Assembly (NCBI RefSeq): GCF_030815855.1
Contig: NZ_JAUSXG010000001.1
Location: forward strand, 5,580,001-5,644,000
Origin: Variovorax paradoxus
GTDB lineage: Bacteria; Pseudomonadota; Gammaproteobacteria; Burkholderiales; Burkholderiaceae_C
Length of the DNA stretch: 64,000 nucleotides
Reading direction: 5' to 3'
Part shown: positions 26,320 to 35,059 of the stretch, piece after piece
How the letters are laid out: each line of letters begins with the position of its first letter
Position numbering within the stretch: the first letter of the stretch is position 1
Made by a program: the position numbers and the translations under genes
The notes under the pieces: model-generated
Databases searched by the model: none
The model's input: only the letters and a program-made list of their open reading frames with translations
What the model was told of the DNA's origin: nothing

Positions 26320-27720
26320 CTAGCTCGCCAATGCCGTGCCGCCTGCCAGACGTGCGCGAACGCAGGTCCGCACGCTGGCTGGCGTGGCCTCGTCGTCGAG
26401 CAGCACGGGCCATTCGGCCTTTGCCTGGCGCACGGTGTCGCGGGCGATGGCCATGAGCCGGGAGGGGCGCAGCAGACCCGCCGCGCGCAGCAGCGCATCG
26501 AGCGCGGCCCAGTCGAACGCGCGAAGGCGGGCATCGATGGCGCGATTGACCGCGTAGTCGGCGGCCGGCACGCCTTCGAAAAAGGCCGCCACGCACACCG
26601 GGTCGTAAAGCGGTGCCAGCACCGGCGCCACGCCGTCGAGATAGCGCAGCGCCCAGTTCTTCAAATGGGCGTCGCTGTTGCCAAGCAGGATGAAGGCGAC
26701 GATGCGCCGCACGCATTCGCGCACGTCGGCCACGGGGTTGGGCGAGAGCCGGTCCAGCACGCGCAGCATGGCGGGCCAGTCGACGTTGAGGCCGCGGCCG
26801 TACTTCTGGCGCGGTTCGTACTGGAGTACCTGGGCGAATTCTTCCATGTGGATTCGTCCGCCGTCGGCCGTGCGGTCGAAGCGGCGCACGGCCAGGACCT
26901 GTCCGAACGGCACTTGCTCGGGCAGGTCGGCGTCGGTGCGCTCTATCACGCTGGCTTCGGCGCAATCGAGGCCCAGTGCCCCGCACAAGCGGTAGCCGGT
27001 GTATTCGTTGGCGACCAGGTCGGGGTGGCGAGTGGTCGGGAGCTTGAGAATGAAGGAGCCCAGCTCGCCGCCGGGCCGCCCCAAGGCGGGTGCGCCCCCT
27101 TGGGGGCCCGCGAGGCGCAGCCGAGCTTCGGGGCTATGCAGGCCATGGCGCCGCACCACATAGCGCCGGCCGTCTTGCACGGCCGAGAACTTGGTCACCA
27201 CGCCCGGAATGGCGGCTGCGTCTTCCACGGGCAGCTCGACAAACCCCGGCTCGAGCACGTCGAGCCCGAGCGCGGTGTGCCAGTGCCTGACCGTATCGGG
27301 AATGCCTTCGGCCGTGGGTACGGGCTCGACCTCGAGCGCGCCCATCAGGTCGTGACCGGCGGCGGCCAGCAGCTCGAACTCGTCGTCCGCGCTGCAGCCG
27401 CGCTGCAAGGCCAGGCGCTCCCGGTTGTGGCCTTCGGGCAGCAGGTTCTGGAAGTAGCTCGGCCAGTGGCCGTCGCTGCGCGACACGCGGGCATCGCGGG
27501 CCGAAGCCAGGATGGCCCGGGTCGCGGCCTCGTCGGCACCGCGGTAAGCGAGCGAAAGCGTGGGTCGGGCCGGGTCGGCGATGTAGGCCTCGTCGAACGA
27601 CACGCGAAGAATGTCGCCGTACTGCGAGAGGTAGCCGATGGCGCGCCGCCCGCCGCCGGGAGCGTGCAGGTACATCCGCAAATAGCGAATGCCGGTGTTG
27701 AACGCGGCGCGGATGCTCAC
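26320..27720 (-). CDS. hipA: HipA-family Ser/Thr kinase toxin
   Basis: HipA toxins phosphorylate a translation factor (glutamyl-tRNA synthetase in E. coli) and cause persistence. The 466-residue protein starts at GTG 27720, overlapping the hipB stop by four bases. Domains: N-terminal HipA unit (VSFDEAYIADPARPTLSL, then YFQNLLPEGHNRERLA), a Gly-loop region (TKFSAVQDGRR), the ATP-lysine strand FILKLP, DLCxQ-like MEEFAQVLQ, the catalytic loop LGNSDAHLKNWAL with Asp and Asn in place, and the metal Asp in APLYDPVC. Residues of about 196-219 come from an in-frame copy of a palindromic repeat that is also in recG. Kinase residues look intact. The exact target is unknown. Confidence 0.9.
   Translation of the reverse strand: MSIRAAFNTGIRYLRMYLHAPGGGRRAIGYLSQYGDILRVSFDEAYIADPARPTLSLAYRGADEAATRAILASARDARVSRSDGHWPSYFQNLLPEGHNRERLALQRGCSADDEFELLAAAGHDLMGALEVEPVPTAEGIPDTVRHWHTALGLDVLEPGFVELPVEDAAAIPGVVTKFSAVQDGRRYVVRRHGLHSPEARLRLAGPQGGAPALGRPGGELGSFILKLPTTRHPDLVANEYTGYRLCGALGLDCAEASVIERTDADLPEQVPFGQVLAVRRFDRTADGGRIHMEEFAQVLQYEPRQKYGRGLNVDWPAMLRVLDRLSPNPVADVRECVRRIVAFILLGNSDAHLKNWALRYLDGVAPVLAPLYDPVCVAAFFEGVPAADYAVNRAIDARLRAFDWAALDALLRAAGLLRPSRLMAIARDTVRQAKAEWPVLLDDEATPASVRTCVRARLAGGTALAS
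27064..27133 (-). repeat. In-frame palindromic repeat inside hipA
   Basis: On the coding strand this segment reads from AGCCCCGAAGCTCGG to TTGGGGCGGCCCGGCG and encodes SPEARLRLAGPQGGAP plus LGRPG. A related copy lies in recG (52521-52595) in the same reading frame (there SPPEASPHPPEGGQ plus LGRPG). The two share the 16 bases TTGGGGCGGCCCGGCG, a CCCCC/GGGGG palindrome and a GCGCCTC/TCGCCTC arm. The insertion lengthens the loop between the Gly-rich loop and the ATP-binding lysine relative to E. coli HipA by roughly 16-20 residues. Confidence 0.8.
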
Positions 27721-28025
27721 CGGCCCTCGTCAGCCAGGCTCTGCGCGATGGAGGGTGGCGCGCCGGCGCCCGCCGGCTGGCCGAGCAGCCGGCCGCCCGA
27801 CCGCACGAAGTCTTCGAGTTGCGGGCGCAGCGCGGCGGGCACCGTCATGAGTTCGAGCCCCAGCACGCGCGCCATTTCGAGCAGGGTCGAAAGCCGCGGG
27901 TCGATCTGGCCGCTTTCGATGCGCTGCACCGTCATTCGCGAAAGGCCGGCTTGGGTGGCCAACGCTTCCTGGCTCAGGCCGGCCGCCTTGCGGGCTTTTT
28001 CGAGTTCTTCAGTAAGTTGGATCAT
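27717..28025 (-). CDS. hipB: HipB-like antitoxin, XRE helix-turn-helix protein
   Basis: A 102-residue DNA-binding protein with a Cro/CI-type helix-turn-helix at about residues 16-40 (AGLSQEALATQAGLSRMTVQ, then RIESGQIDPRLSTLLEMARVL). It overlaps hipA by four bases, the standard antitoxin-first order. The Gly/Ala/Pro-rich C-terminus after residue 75 may contact HipA. HipB proteins repress their own operon; an inverted repeat covers the start region. No ribosome binding site is visible before ATG 28025, so the message may be leaderless or poorly translated. Confidence 0.88.
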   Translation of the reverse strand: MIQLTEELEKARKAAGLSQEALATQAGLSRMTVQRIESGQIDPRLSTLLEMARVLGLELMTVPAALRPQLEDFVRSGGRLLGQPAGAGAPPSIAQSLADEGR

Positions 28026-28062
28026 TAACGTACGCTTTTACCGGAGATTGAGTAGTAATGAT
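28021..28062. promoter_or_regulatory. Candidate hipBA operator
   Basis: ATCATTA (28021-28027) and TAATGAT (28056-28062) are perfect inverse copies 28 bases apart, bracketing the hipB start and an AT-rich stretch with a CGTACG palindrome (28029-28034). HipB proteins commonly bind such spaced palindromes in their own promoter. The functional sites may differ. Confidence 0.45.
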
Positions 28063-28088
28063 ATCTTTTTGAGGGTGGGCTGAACAAC

Positions 28089-28115
28089 AAAAAAGCGACC
28101 CTTAGATCGCTTTTT
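28089..28115 (-). terminator. Terminator after the thioredoxin-TPR gene
   Basis: AAAAAGCGA (28090-28098) pairs with TCGCTTTTT (28107-28115) around an eight-base loop. The A and T tracts allow use in both directions; on the minus strand it should end the thioredoxin transcript before hipBA. Confidence 0.75.
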
Positions 28116-28150
28116 GGTCGAATTGCGCATCCAAGAGCGCAACCACTCAC

Positions 28151-29071
28151 TTAACTCAACACAACGCTGCTGAGTCGGCGACGGTAGGTGGCCACCACCG
28201 GATCGTCCGGCGGAATCTGCCCGTCGGCCACTTTCACCTTGGGCGGCTCGATCAGGTCGAGGATCGCGATGTAGGTCTTGCGCGCGAGTTCTTCGTTCCA
28301 GCTCTTGTCGCGCATCAATATGTCGAGCAGCTCGTCCATGGCATCGGTCCAGCGCTGCTCGGCCATCAGCAGGCGGGCGCGGCCGAAGCGGGCGTCGAAG
28401 TCGCGCTTGCCGGCGGCAATCCTGGCATCGAACTCGGCCAGCGTGGGCGCGGCACCCGAGGCCGGGGCTGCAAAATCGATGGCATCCATCCAGCGCTGCA
28501 GCGAATCGAAGCGGCGCACCAGCGTGGTCTTGGCGATCACCGGTGCGAACGCCACCTTGGCGTCGTCGATGCGGCCTTGTTGCAGCAGCAGCTTGATGTA
28601 GTCGAAGCGCGCGTCGTCGTTGGCCGGATCGGTGGCCACCGCATGCTGCAGCCGCTCGAGCGCGCCTTCGGTGTCGCCTTCGGCCAGCGCTTCCTGGGCC
28701 GCGGCTTCCTCGGAGGCCGCCTCGACTTCTTCGGCGCCAGGCACGTGCTTGTCGAGGAATTCGCGGATCTTGTCGGCCGGAATGGCACCGACGAAGCCGT
28801 CGACCGGCTGGCCGTCCTTGAACATTACGCAGAAAGGAATGCTGCGTACGCCGAACATTTCGGACAACTGCGACGAAATCTGCGGCACCTTGTCGGCGTC
28901 GAGCTTGGCCAGCGTGAAGCGGCCGGCGTACTCGGTTTCGAGCTTTTCGAGCACCGGGCCGAGCTGCTTGCACGGTCCGCACCATTCGGCCCAGATGTCC
29001 AGCAGCACCGGCGTGGCGACCGAGCCTTCGACCAGTTCGGCCTGAAAATTTTCGAGAGTGATGTCGATCAT
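28151..29071 (-). CDS. cnoX: Thioredoxin-TPR co-chaperone (CnoX/YbbN type)
   Basis: The ATG at 29071 gives 306 residues: an N-terminal thioredoxin domain with Trp-Cys31-Gly-Pro-Cys34 ([13 protein letters not shown]), then [14 protein letters not shown] and [15 protein letters not shown], and a C-terminal helical TPR-like half from about residue 120 ([16 protein letters not shown], and repeats onward). This matches CnoX/YbbN, which protects unfolded proteins from oxidation and passes them to GroEL/DnaK. E. coli YbbN has lost the CxxC pair; here it is complete, as in redox-active homologues, so reductase activity is likely. It is divergent from purE with only 36 bases between starts. Confidence 0.9.
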   Translation of the reverse strand: MIDITLENFQAELVEGSVATPVLLDIWAEWCGPCKQLGPVLEKLETEYAGRFTLAKLDADKVPQISSQLSEMFGVRSIPFCVMFKDGQPVDGFVGAIPADKIREFLDKHVPGAEEVEAASEEAAAQEALAEGDTEGALERLQHAVATDPANDDARFDYIKLLLQQGRIDDAKVAFAPVIAKTTLVRRFDSLQRWMDAIDFAAPASGAAPTLAEFDARIAAGKRDFDARFGRARLLMAEQRWTDAMDELLDILMRDKSWNEELARKTYIAILDLIEPPKVKVADGQIPPDDPVVATYRRRLSSVVLS

Positions 29072-29107
29072 CGGAACCAGCTGGGGGTGAAACGTAAAAT
29101 TGAAACC

Positions 29108-29671
29108 ATGAACGAAACCATTCAGGTCGGTGTAGTGATGGGCTCGAGCTCCGATTGGGAGACGATGCGCCACGCGGTCGAGATTCTCCAGCAATTCGAA
29201 ATCTTGCACGAAGCGAAGGTGGTCTCGGCCCACCGGATGCCCGATGCGCTGTTCGCGTACGCCGAAAGCGCCGCCGGGCGCGGGCTCACCGCGATCATCG
29301 CGGGGGCGGGCGGCGCGGCCCACTTGCCGGGCATGCTGGCCTCCAAGACCACCGTGCCGGTGCTGGGCGTGCCGGTCGCCAGCCGCCACCTGCAAGGGGT
29401 CGATTCGCTCTACAGCATCGTGCAGATGCCCAAGGGCGTTCCGGTGGCGACCTTTGCCATCGGCAATGCGGGAGCGGCCAACGCGGCGCTGTTCGCGGTG
29501 GCGATGCTGGCGGTGAACGATCCGGCGCTGCGCGCCCGGCTCGACGCCTTCCGCACGGCCCAAACCGCCGCGGCCGAAGCCATGACATTGCCGCCGCCGC
29601 CAGTGGCGGATGCCGGCGCTAGTGCCGGTGTCGTATCGCCTTTTTCGCCGCAAGGCGGGGGTGCCCTGTGA
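29108..29671 (+). CDS. purE: N5-carboxyaminoimidazole ribonucleotide mutase
   Basis: Converts N5-CAIR to CAIR in purine synthesis. The ATG at 29108 gives 187 residues: [70 protein letters not shown] core (positions about 90-115), and [17 protein letters not shown]. The core is a standard class I PurE; about 20 residues at the end ([13 protein letters not shown] and onward) are a Pro/Gly-rich tail not usual in the family. It overlaps purK by four bases, so both steps are made together. Confidence 0.97.
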   Translation: MNETIQVGVVMGSSSDWETMRHAVEILQQFEILHEAKVVSAHRMPDALFAYAESAAGRGLTAIIAGAGGAAHLPGMLASKTTVPVLGVPVASRHLQGVDSLYSIVQMPKGVPVATFAIGNAGAANAALFAVAMLAVNDPALRARLDAFRTAQTAAAEAMTLPPPPVADAGASAGVVSPFSPQGGGAL

Positions 29672-30861
29672 GCAAGAACGACCTTCCCATTCTTCCGGGC
29701 GCCACGCTGGGCGTGCTCGGCGGCGGCCAACTGGGCCGCATGTTCGCGCACGCCGCCCAGCGCATGGGCTATTTCACGGCCGTGCTCGACCCCGACGCCG
29801 ACAGCCCGGCCGGCCGCGTGAGCCATCACCACATCCATACCGACTACGCCGATGTCGACGGCCTGGCGCGTCTCGCGGGCCTCGCCGATGCGGTGACGAC
29901 GGAGTTCGAGAACGTGCCCGCGCCGTCGCTCGACAAGCTGTCGGTCGCCCGGCCCGTGGCGCCGGATGCGGCGGCCATCGCCATCGCGCAGGACCGGATC
30001 GCCGAAAAGGCCCATTTCACGCGCTGCGGCGTGCCTTGCGCGCCCTACGCCGTCATCGAGACCGCCGCGCAGCTCGCCGCCGGTGATGACGGGCTTCTGC
30101 CCGGCATTCTCAAGACCGCCCGCCTCGGCTACGACGGCAAGGGCCAGCAGCGCGTGTCCACGCGGGCCGAACTGATCGATGCCTGGCAAGCCTCGGGCTG
30201 CGTGCCGTGCGTGCTCGAAAAGTTGCTGCCGCTCGAATTCGAATGCTCCGTGATCGTGGCGCGCGGCCGCGACGGGCAGCTGGTGCACTTTCCGCCGCAG
30301 CGCAACCTGCACCGGGGCGGCATCCTCGCCCTGACCGAGGTGCACGGCCAGAACATGCCCAAGACCGTGGCGCAGGCCGCCATCAACTCGGCAAAGAGCA
30401 TTGCCACCGGCCTGAACTACGTGGGCGTGCTGTGCGTCGAGTTCTTCGTGTTGACCGACGGCTCGCTGGTGGTGAACGAAATGGCGCCGCGGCCGCACAA
30501 CAGCGGCCACTACACGATGGAAGCCTGCGACGTGTCGCAGTTCGAACTGCAGGTGCGCACCCTCGCCGGCCTGCCGCTCGCTCCGCCGCGCCAGCACAGT
30601 CCGGCGATCATGCTGAACCTGCTGGGCGACCTGTGGTTCACCGCCGAGGGGGGCGACAAGCCAGTGACGCCGCGCTGGAGCGATGTGCTCGCGTTAGCCG
30701 GCGCGCACCTGCACCTGTACGGCAAGGTCGACCCGCGCCGCGGCCGCAAGATGGGCCACCTGACTTTCACCGGCGCCACGCTCGAAAGCGTGCGCGCCGC
30801 GGCCTCCCAGGCCGCCACGCTGCTCGGCCTGCCGGCGCTTTCGGCGGCCGATTTCGCATGA
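29668..30861 (+). CDS. purK: N5-carboxyaminoimidazole ribonucleotide synthase
   Basis: ATP-grasp enzyme that carboxylates AIR with bicarbonate to N5-CAIR, the substrate of PurE. The 397-residue protein starts at GTG 29668 overlapping purE (GTGA). Motifs: [21 protein letters not shown] at the N-terminus (in two parts), [24 protein letters not shown] in the ATP-grasp, [25 protein letters not shown] and [14 protein letters not shown]. The stop overlaps the tsaC start by four bases, so a tRNA-modification gene is coupled to the purine pair. Confidence 0.97.
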   Translation: MSKNDLPILPGATLGVLGGGQLGRMFAHAAQRMGYFTAVLDPDADSPAGRVSHHHIHTDYADVDGLARLAGLADAVTTEFENVPAPSLDKLSVARPVAPDAAAIAIAQDRIAEKAHFTRCGVPCAPYAVIETAAQLAAGDDGLLPGILKTARLGYDGKGQQRVSTRAELIDAWQASGCVPCVLEKLLPLEFECSVIVARGRDGQLVHFPPQRNLHRGGILALTEVHGQNMPKTVAQAAINSAKSIATGLNYVGVLCVEFFVLTDGSLVVNEMAPRPHNSGHYTMEACDVSQFELQVRTLAGLPLAPPRQHSPAIMLNLLGDLWFTAEGGDKPVTPRWSDVLALAGAHLHLYGKVDPRRGRKMGHLTFTGATLESVRAAASQAATLLGLPALSAADFA

Positions 30862-31859
30862 TTCTCGACGGCCAATCTCCCCAGGCCATTGCCGAGGCCG
30901 TGCGCCTGCTGCGCGCGGGTGGGCTGGTCGCTTTTCCGACCGAAACCGTCTACGGGCTGGGCGCCGATGCGACCAGCGACATGGCGGTGGGCGGGATCTT
31001 CAAGGCCAAGGGGAGGCCTTCGGACCATCCGCTGATCGTTCACGTGGCGGCAGGCATCAAGGGAACCGAGGCGCTGTCGCGTTTTGCGCAACCGCTTCCG
31101 CCGTTCGCGCAAAAGCTGGTGCAGGCCTTCTGGCCCGGCCCGCTGACGCTGATCGTCACGCGCCAGCCCGGCGTGGCGGCCGCGGCGGCGGGCGGGCAGG
31201 ACACCATCGGTTTGCGCTGCCCTTCGCATCCGGTGGCGCAGGCGCTGCTCGAAGCCTGCGCCGAGCAGGGCGTACCGGGCCTCGCGGGGCCCAGTGCCAA
31301 CCGGTTCGGCCGCGTCAGCCCGACCACCGCCCAGCATGTGTTCGACGAATTCGGCGATTCGCTGCCGGTGATCGACGGCGGCGCCTGCGAGGTGGGCATC
31401 GAATCGACCATCATCGATTGCAGCCGTGGCGCGCCCGTGCTGCTGCGCCCGGGCGTGATCACGCGTGCGCAGATCGAGGCCGCGCTGGGCGAGCGCCTGA
31501 GCGGCCGCGAGGTGCTCGAAACGCCCGACCCGCGCGCTCCAGGCACGCTGGAGGCGCACTACGCGCCGAATGCCAAGCTGCGGTTGATGGACGCCAAGGG
31601 CATCCAGACCGGCCTCGACGTGCTCGGCGCGGGGGCCGCGAACATCGCAGTGTGGTCGCGCGCCGAGGTGCGCAGCCCCTCGCATCGCGTGCTGCAGCGG
31701 CGCATGCCTGACGACGCGCTCGCGAGCGCGCACCAGTTGTTCGCGGTGCTGCGCGAGTTCGATGCGCAGGGCGTCAAGCTGATCTGGGTCGAGACGCCGC
31801 CGGACACGCCCGAGTGGGAAGGCGTGCGCGACCGCCTCCAGCGCGCAGCAATGGGCTAA
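30858..31859 (+). CDS. tsaC: Threonylcarbamoyl-AMP synthase, Sua5 type
   Basis: Makes threonylcarbamoyl-AMP for the t6A37 modification of tRNA. The ATG at 30858 overlaps the purK stop and gives 333 residues, which is the long (Sua5) form: the YrdC catalytic domain (about 1-205; AFPTETVYGLGADATS, KAKGRPSDHPLIVH, PGLAGPSANRFGRVSPT, IESTIIDC) plus a C-terminal Sua5 domain (LEAHYAPNAKLRLMD and LFAVLREFDAQGVKLIWVE). The KxR and SxN residues for ATP and carbonate binding are intact. tsaB lies 6 kb downstream. Confidence 0.95.
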   Translation: MILDGQSPQAIAEAVRLLRAGGLVAFPTETVYGLGADATSDMAVGGIFKAKGRPSDHPLIVHVAAGIKGTEALSRFAQPLPPFAQKLVQAFWPGPLTLIVTRQPGVAAAAAGGQDTIGLRCPSHPVAQALLEACAEQGVPGLAGPSANRFGRVSPTTAQHVFDEFGDSLPVIDGGACEVGIESTIIDCSRGAPVLLRPGVITRAQIEAALGERLSGREVLETPDPRAPGTLEAHYAPNAKLRLMDAKGIQTGLDVLGAGAANIAVWSRAEVRSPSHRVLQRRMPDDALASAHQLFAVLREFDAQGVKLIWVETPPDTPEWEGVRDRLQRAAMG

Positions 31860-31880
31860 CCCCCAGGGGTTGGCGGCCGG

Positions 31881-33482
31881 TTAGCCGCCGGCGGCCAATA
31901 CGCCCTGGAAGAAACCGCGGGCGGAAGCCAGGCAGAACGGGGGCGCCAGCGTACCGTGGTAGGCCAGGGTGACCGCCCGCGCCTTGTCGGCGTCGCTGCC
32001 GGGGCTGTTCTGCGCCAGAGTGCTCTTGGCCTGCGCAAAGCCGGCGCGCGCGGCGGAATAGGCGTCGGTGGCGGCGGTGTCTTCCAGGTCGACCACCGTC
32101 AGCGCGGCGGCGGGCATGCCGCGGGCGCGGAAGTAGCCGGCCGTGGCGCGGGTGCTCAGGAAGTTCACGGTGGGGTCGTTGGCGCCGCCGCACATGAGCA
32201 CGGGGCGGGTCGGCAGCCAGTTGCGCAGATCGTTGGCGCGTGCGGCCTTGCGAAAGCCGACGGCCGGCCTGCAATCGAGCGGCGAGGTCGTGCTCAGCGA
32301 GGCGGCCGTGGCGGGCAGCGCATTGCCTGAGCAGGGATTCGCCCGGATGTCGCTCGCCGCCTGCGTCAGGTAGCTTTGGCGAATGAGGTTGTTCGCGCCA
32401 TAGAAGATCGACAGGTCCGGGCTCACCGGCCCCGGCGTGGCACCGGCGGGGAACAGCGCGAGCTGTGGCAGCTTGCCATTGGCGAACAGCGTGGTGATGG
32501 GCGTCAGGCTCGGCAGCAGGGTGTCGATGCCGGCGGCGTACTGCGATTCGTAGATGTCGCCGGTGCTGCCGTACACGTCGCCGAACTGCTGCTGCCAGCT
32601 GGCCGAGAGCAGCGGTACGAAGAGCGTGCTGCCGAGCGCCGGCCACCCCTGGAAGGTGTAGTCCGCCAGCAGGCCGATGGCCGAAGGCGCCGAGAGCGGT
32701 GCCGAGGCCGTCACCGCCTTGCCCGTGGCCTGCATCTCGCGGTGCGCCGCCATTGCCACGTAGCCGCCCTGCGAATAGCCGGTGATCAGCAACGAGCCTG
32801 CGTCGGTCGCGCTGATGCCAGCGAACGTCTTGCGCGCCGCGGTGAGCGCATCGACCATGTCCTTGCCTTGCTGGTCGCCGTTGAGGTACGGGTGATAGGG
32901 CAGCGTCGACTTGTCGTAGCCCGCGTAGTTGGGCGCCACCACGATGTAGCCCTGCGCCGCGAACATGGCGGCGACGGTGAGGCCTTCGCCGGCCGCGGGC
33001 TGACCGGCCTCGGTCCACCTGGCGATGTTGTAGTTGCGCGCGGCGGTAGTGCCGTGGGCATAAAGAACCACGGGCCGCGCCCCGTTGCAGGCCACGTCCG
33101 CGCCCGACGGCACCATGACCGCGGCCGTGGCGTTGGTGGCTTCGTTCTTCGCGCCGATGGTGCGGTATTCGAGATAGCGCGTCTCGATGCCGCACTTGGG
33201 CGTGCCTGCAACCTGGAGCAGCGCCCGGCCCGAACCATCGGCCTCGAGCAGTGACTTGAACTGGTCGACCGTCAGCTTCGACGCCTGCTCGGGCGGGTTC
33301 GTCACGACCGAGCCCCGGCCCGTGTCCGCCGTGGGCGGCGGAAAGCCCACCCCGATGCCGCTTCCGCCCCCACCGCCTCCTCCCCCGCAGGCCGCCAACA
33401 GCAGCGCGGCGCCGGCGAGTGCCGCTGACGCCGCTGCCCTTTTATGCATCGAGGAGCGGAAAGGTTGTTGCGGTTTCTTCAA
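31881..33482 (-). CDS. Secreted lipase/esterase-like lipoprotein
   Basis: I place the start at TTG 33482 because AGGAG (33490-33494) is seven bases upstream; an ATG at 33449 lacks any ribosome binding site. The 533-residue protein then has a Lys/Arg-rich start and a lipoprotein signal sequence ending in LLLAAC, followed by a Gly-rich linker. The mature part is an alpha/beta hydrolase: VVLYAHGTTAARNYN (oxyanion region), LITGYSQGGYVAMAAHREM with the nucleophile Ser, CGGANDPTVNFLS with the Asp, and a late His in TLAYHGTLAP. It resembles secretory lipases and cutinase-like esterases. The substrate is unknown. It lies 172-139 bases downstream of dacB on the same strand. Confidence 0.82.
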   Translation of the reverse strand: MKKPQQPFRSSMHKRAAASAALAGAALLLAACGGGGGGGGSGIGVGFPPPTADTGRGSVVTNPPEQASKLTVDQFKSLLEADGSGRALLQVAGTPKCGIETRYLEYRTIGAKNEATNATAAVMVPSGADVACNGARPVVLYAHGTTAARNYNIARWTEAGQPAAGEGLTVAAMFAAQGYIVVAPNYAGYDKSTLPYHPYLNGDQQGKDMVDALTAARKTFAGISATDAGSLLITGYSQGGYVAMAAHREMQATGKAVTASAPLSAPSAIGLLADYTFQGWPALGSTLFVPLLSASWQQQFGDVYGSTGDIYESQYAAGIDTLLPSLTPITTLFANGKLPQLALFPAGATPGPVSPDLSIFYGANNLIRQSYLTQAASDIRANPCSGNALPATAASLSTTSPLDCRPAVGFRKAARANDLRNWLPTRPVLMCGGANDPTVNFLSTRATAGYFRARGMPAAALTVVDLEDTAATDAYSAARAGFAQAKSTLAQNSPGSDADKARAVTLAYHGTLAPPFCLASARGFFQGVLAAGG

Positions 33483-33621
33483 GACGTCTCTCCTGTGTGG
33501 CACGGATGTCGAATCGAACGGGCGTCCGATTCTGTGCAGCACCCCAGCCGCGCGCAAGCGGCCTTCACCTACAGAAGTTTTCAGTACAACGCGCCGGTGA
33601 GCAGCGAGAGGAGGAGAGGCC

Positions 33622-35052
33622 TTAGTTGTCCTGGGAAGCCCAGTCGACCAGTGCGTCGAACGCGGCCCGCGTCGCGCCCGCGTTTTCGCCGTTGGCAATG
33701 GCCACCAGCACGTAGCGCCGGCCGCTCGCACCGTGCACGTAGCCGGCGACGCCGGATGAGTCGCGCAACGAGCCGGTCTTCAGGTGCGCCGCGCCGCCCG
33801 AGCGCAGCGCGCGGCGCTTGAGCGTGCCGTCCACGCCCGAGGCCGGCAGCGAGGACACCAGTTCCGGCATGACCGGCGAGCGCCAGGCCACCTGCAGCAT
33901 CTTGCCGAGCGCCGCGGCGCTGATGCGTTCGTCGCGCGACAGGCCCGAGCCGTTGTCGAACACCGGCGGCGCTTCGCCCGTGCCGATGCGGTCGCGCCAC
34001 CACTGGCCCAGCACATTGCGCGAAGCCTCGAAGGTGCCGCGGTTCTTCTGCGTGAGGCCCAGTGTGAGGAACACCTGCTGCGCCATCACGTTGTTGCTGT
34101 ACTTGTTGATGTCGCGTACCACCTCCGAAAGCGGCGGCGAGCCGAACTCGAAGGCCGGCTTGAGGCCCGCCGGCACCCGGCCGTCGCGCATCTGCCCGCC
34201 GACGCGGCCGCCCATTTCGGCCCACATGCCGCCGATGGCGCGCAGGCCATAGGTTCGCGGGTCGGCATAAGCCACGGCCCAGCTCTTCTCGCCACACGCG
34301 GCCGGAAGCGCGCCATTGAACCGGATGCGGTTCGGGTCGCTGAAGTCGGGCCTGATCGCCGTGCGCCAGTCGCCGCATTCGCCGGGCGCCAGCGCAATGG
34401 TGGATTGCATGGACACGCTGGCGAGCGGGGGCTCGTAGTTGATGCGCGCCAGCTGCCCGCCGCGCTCGGGCGTGAAGGTCATGCCGACCGACTTGAAGTT
34501 GACGAGCAAGGCATCGGGCGAGGCGTTGTAGGGCCGCAGCGGCTCGCCGTCGAAGGCGGCCGGGTCGTTCTCGGCCGTGTTCTCGAAGGCGCTGCGGTCG
34601 AGCACGATGTCGCCGCTCACGGTGGTAATGCCCAGGCCCTGCACGCGGCGCAGCAGCAGCCAGGCCCTTTCCAGCACCAGCTTGGGGTCGCCCTGGCCCT
34701 TGATGTAGAGGTTGCCGTTGAGCACGCCGTTGCTCACCGTGCCTTCGACGTAGACCGGCGTGTTCCAGCTGTAGGCCGCACCGAGCAGTTCGAGCGCGGC
34801 ATAGGTGGTGACCACCTTCATGATCGACGCCGGGTTCACCGGCACCTGCGTGCGCCAAGCCAGGCGCGGGGGGCGCAGGCCCTCGGCGTCGGCCACCAGC
34901 ATCGTGACCGAGTCGCGCGGCACCTTGGCGCGCGCGAGGGCCGTCTCTACGTCGGCCGGAAAGGCTTGCTGCGCATAAGCACCCGAGACAAGCAGCGTGG
35001 CAAGGGACAGCGCGCAAACGGGCCGAAGGAAGGAGAGACGAGCAAGAACCAT
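33622..35052 (-). CDS. dacB: D-alanyl-D-alanine carboxypeptidase/endopeptidase (PBP4)
   Basis: Periplasmic low-molecular-weight penicillin-binding protein that trims and cleaves peptidoglycan cross-links. The ATG at 35052 gives 476 residues with a signal peptide ending in GAYAQ. The active-site Ser76-x-x-Lys79 (NPASIMKVV), SxN (KYSNNVMAQ) and KTG (HLKTGSLRD) are all present, with the large insertion between the first two motifs that marks the class C PBP4 type. Seven bases separate it from the NUDIX stop, so the two are likely co-transcribed. Both genes read toward the lipase gene. Confidence 0.95.
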   Translation of the reverse strand: MVLARLSFLRPVCALSLATLLVSGAYAQQAFPADVETALARAKVPRDSVTMLVADAEGLRPPRLAWRTQVPVNPASIMKVVTTYAALELLGAAYSWNTPVYVEGTVSNGVLNGNLYIKGQGDPKLVLERAWLLLRRVQGLGITTVSGDIVLDRSAFENTAENDPAAFDGEPLRPYNASPDALLVNFKSVGMTFTPERGGQLARINYEPPLASVSMQSTIALAPGECGDWRTAIRPDFSDPNRIRFNGALPAACGEKSWAVAYADPRTYGLRAIGGMWAEMGGRVGGQMRDGRVPAGLKPAFEFGSPPLSEVVRDINKYSNNVMAQQVFLTLGLTQKNRGTFEASRNVLGQWWRDRIGTGEAPPVFDNGSGLSRDERISAAALGKMLQVAWRSPVMPELVSSLPASGVDGTLKRRALRSGGAAHLKTGSLRDSSGVAGYVHGASGRRYVLVAIANGENAGATRAAFDALVDWASQDN

Positions 35053-35059
35053 CGGCCGA

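Noticed and set aside
31860..31889. GGCGGC/GCCGCC stem between tsaC and the lipase gene as a terminator
   Set aside because: No T-run follows in either direction and the stem overlaps the lipase stop codon.
31774..33195. A 473-codon minus-strand frame overlapping the lipase-like gene
   Set aside because: Arg/His-rich and in another frame of the same strand as the signal-peptide-bearing hydrolase, which is clearly real.
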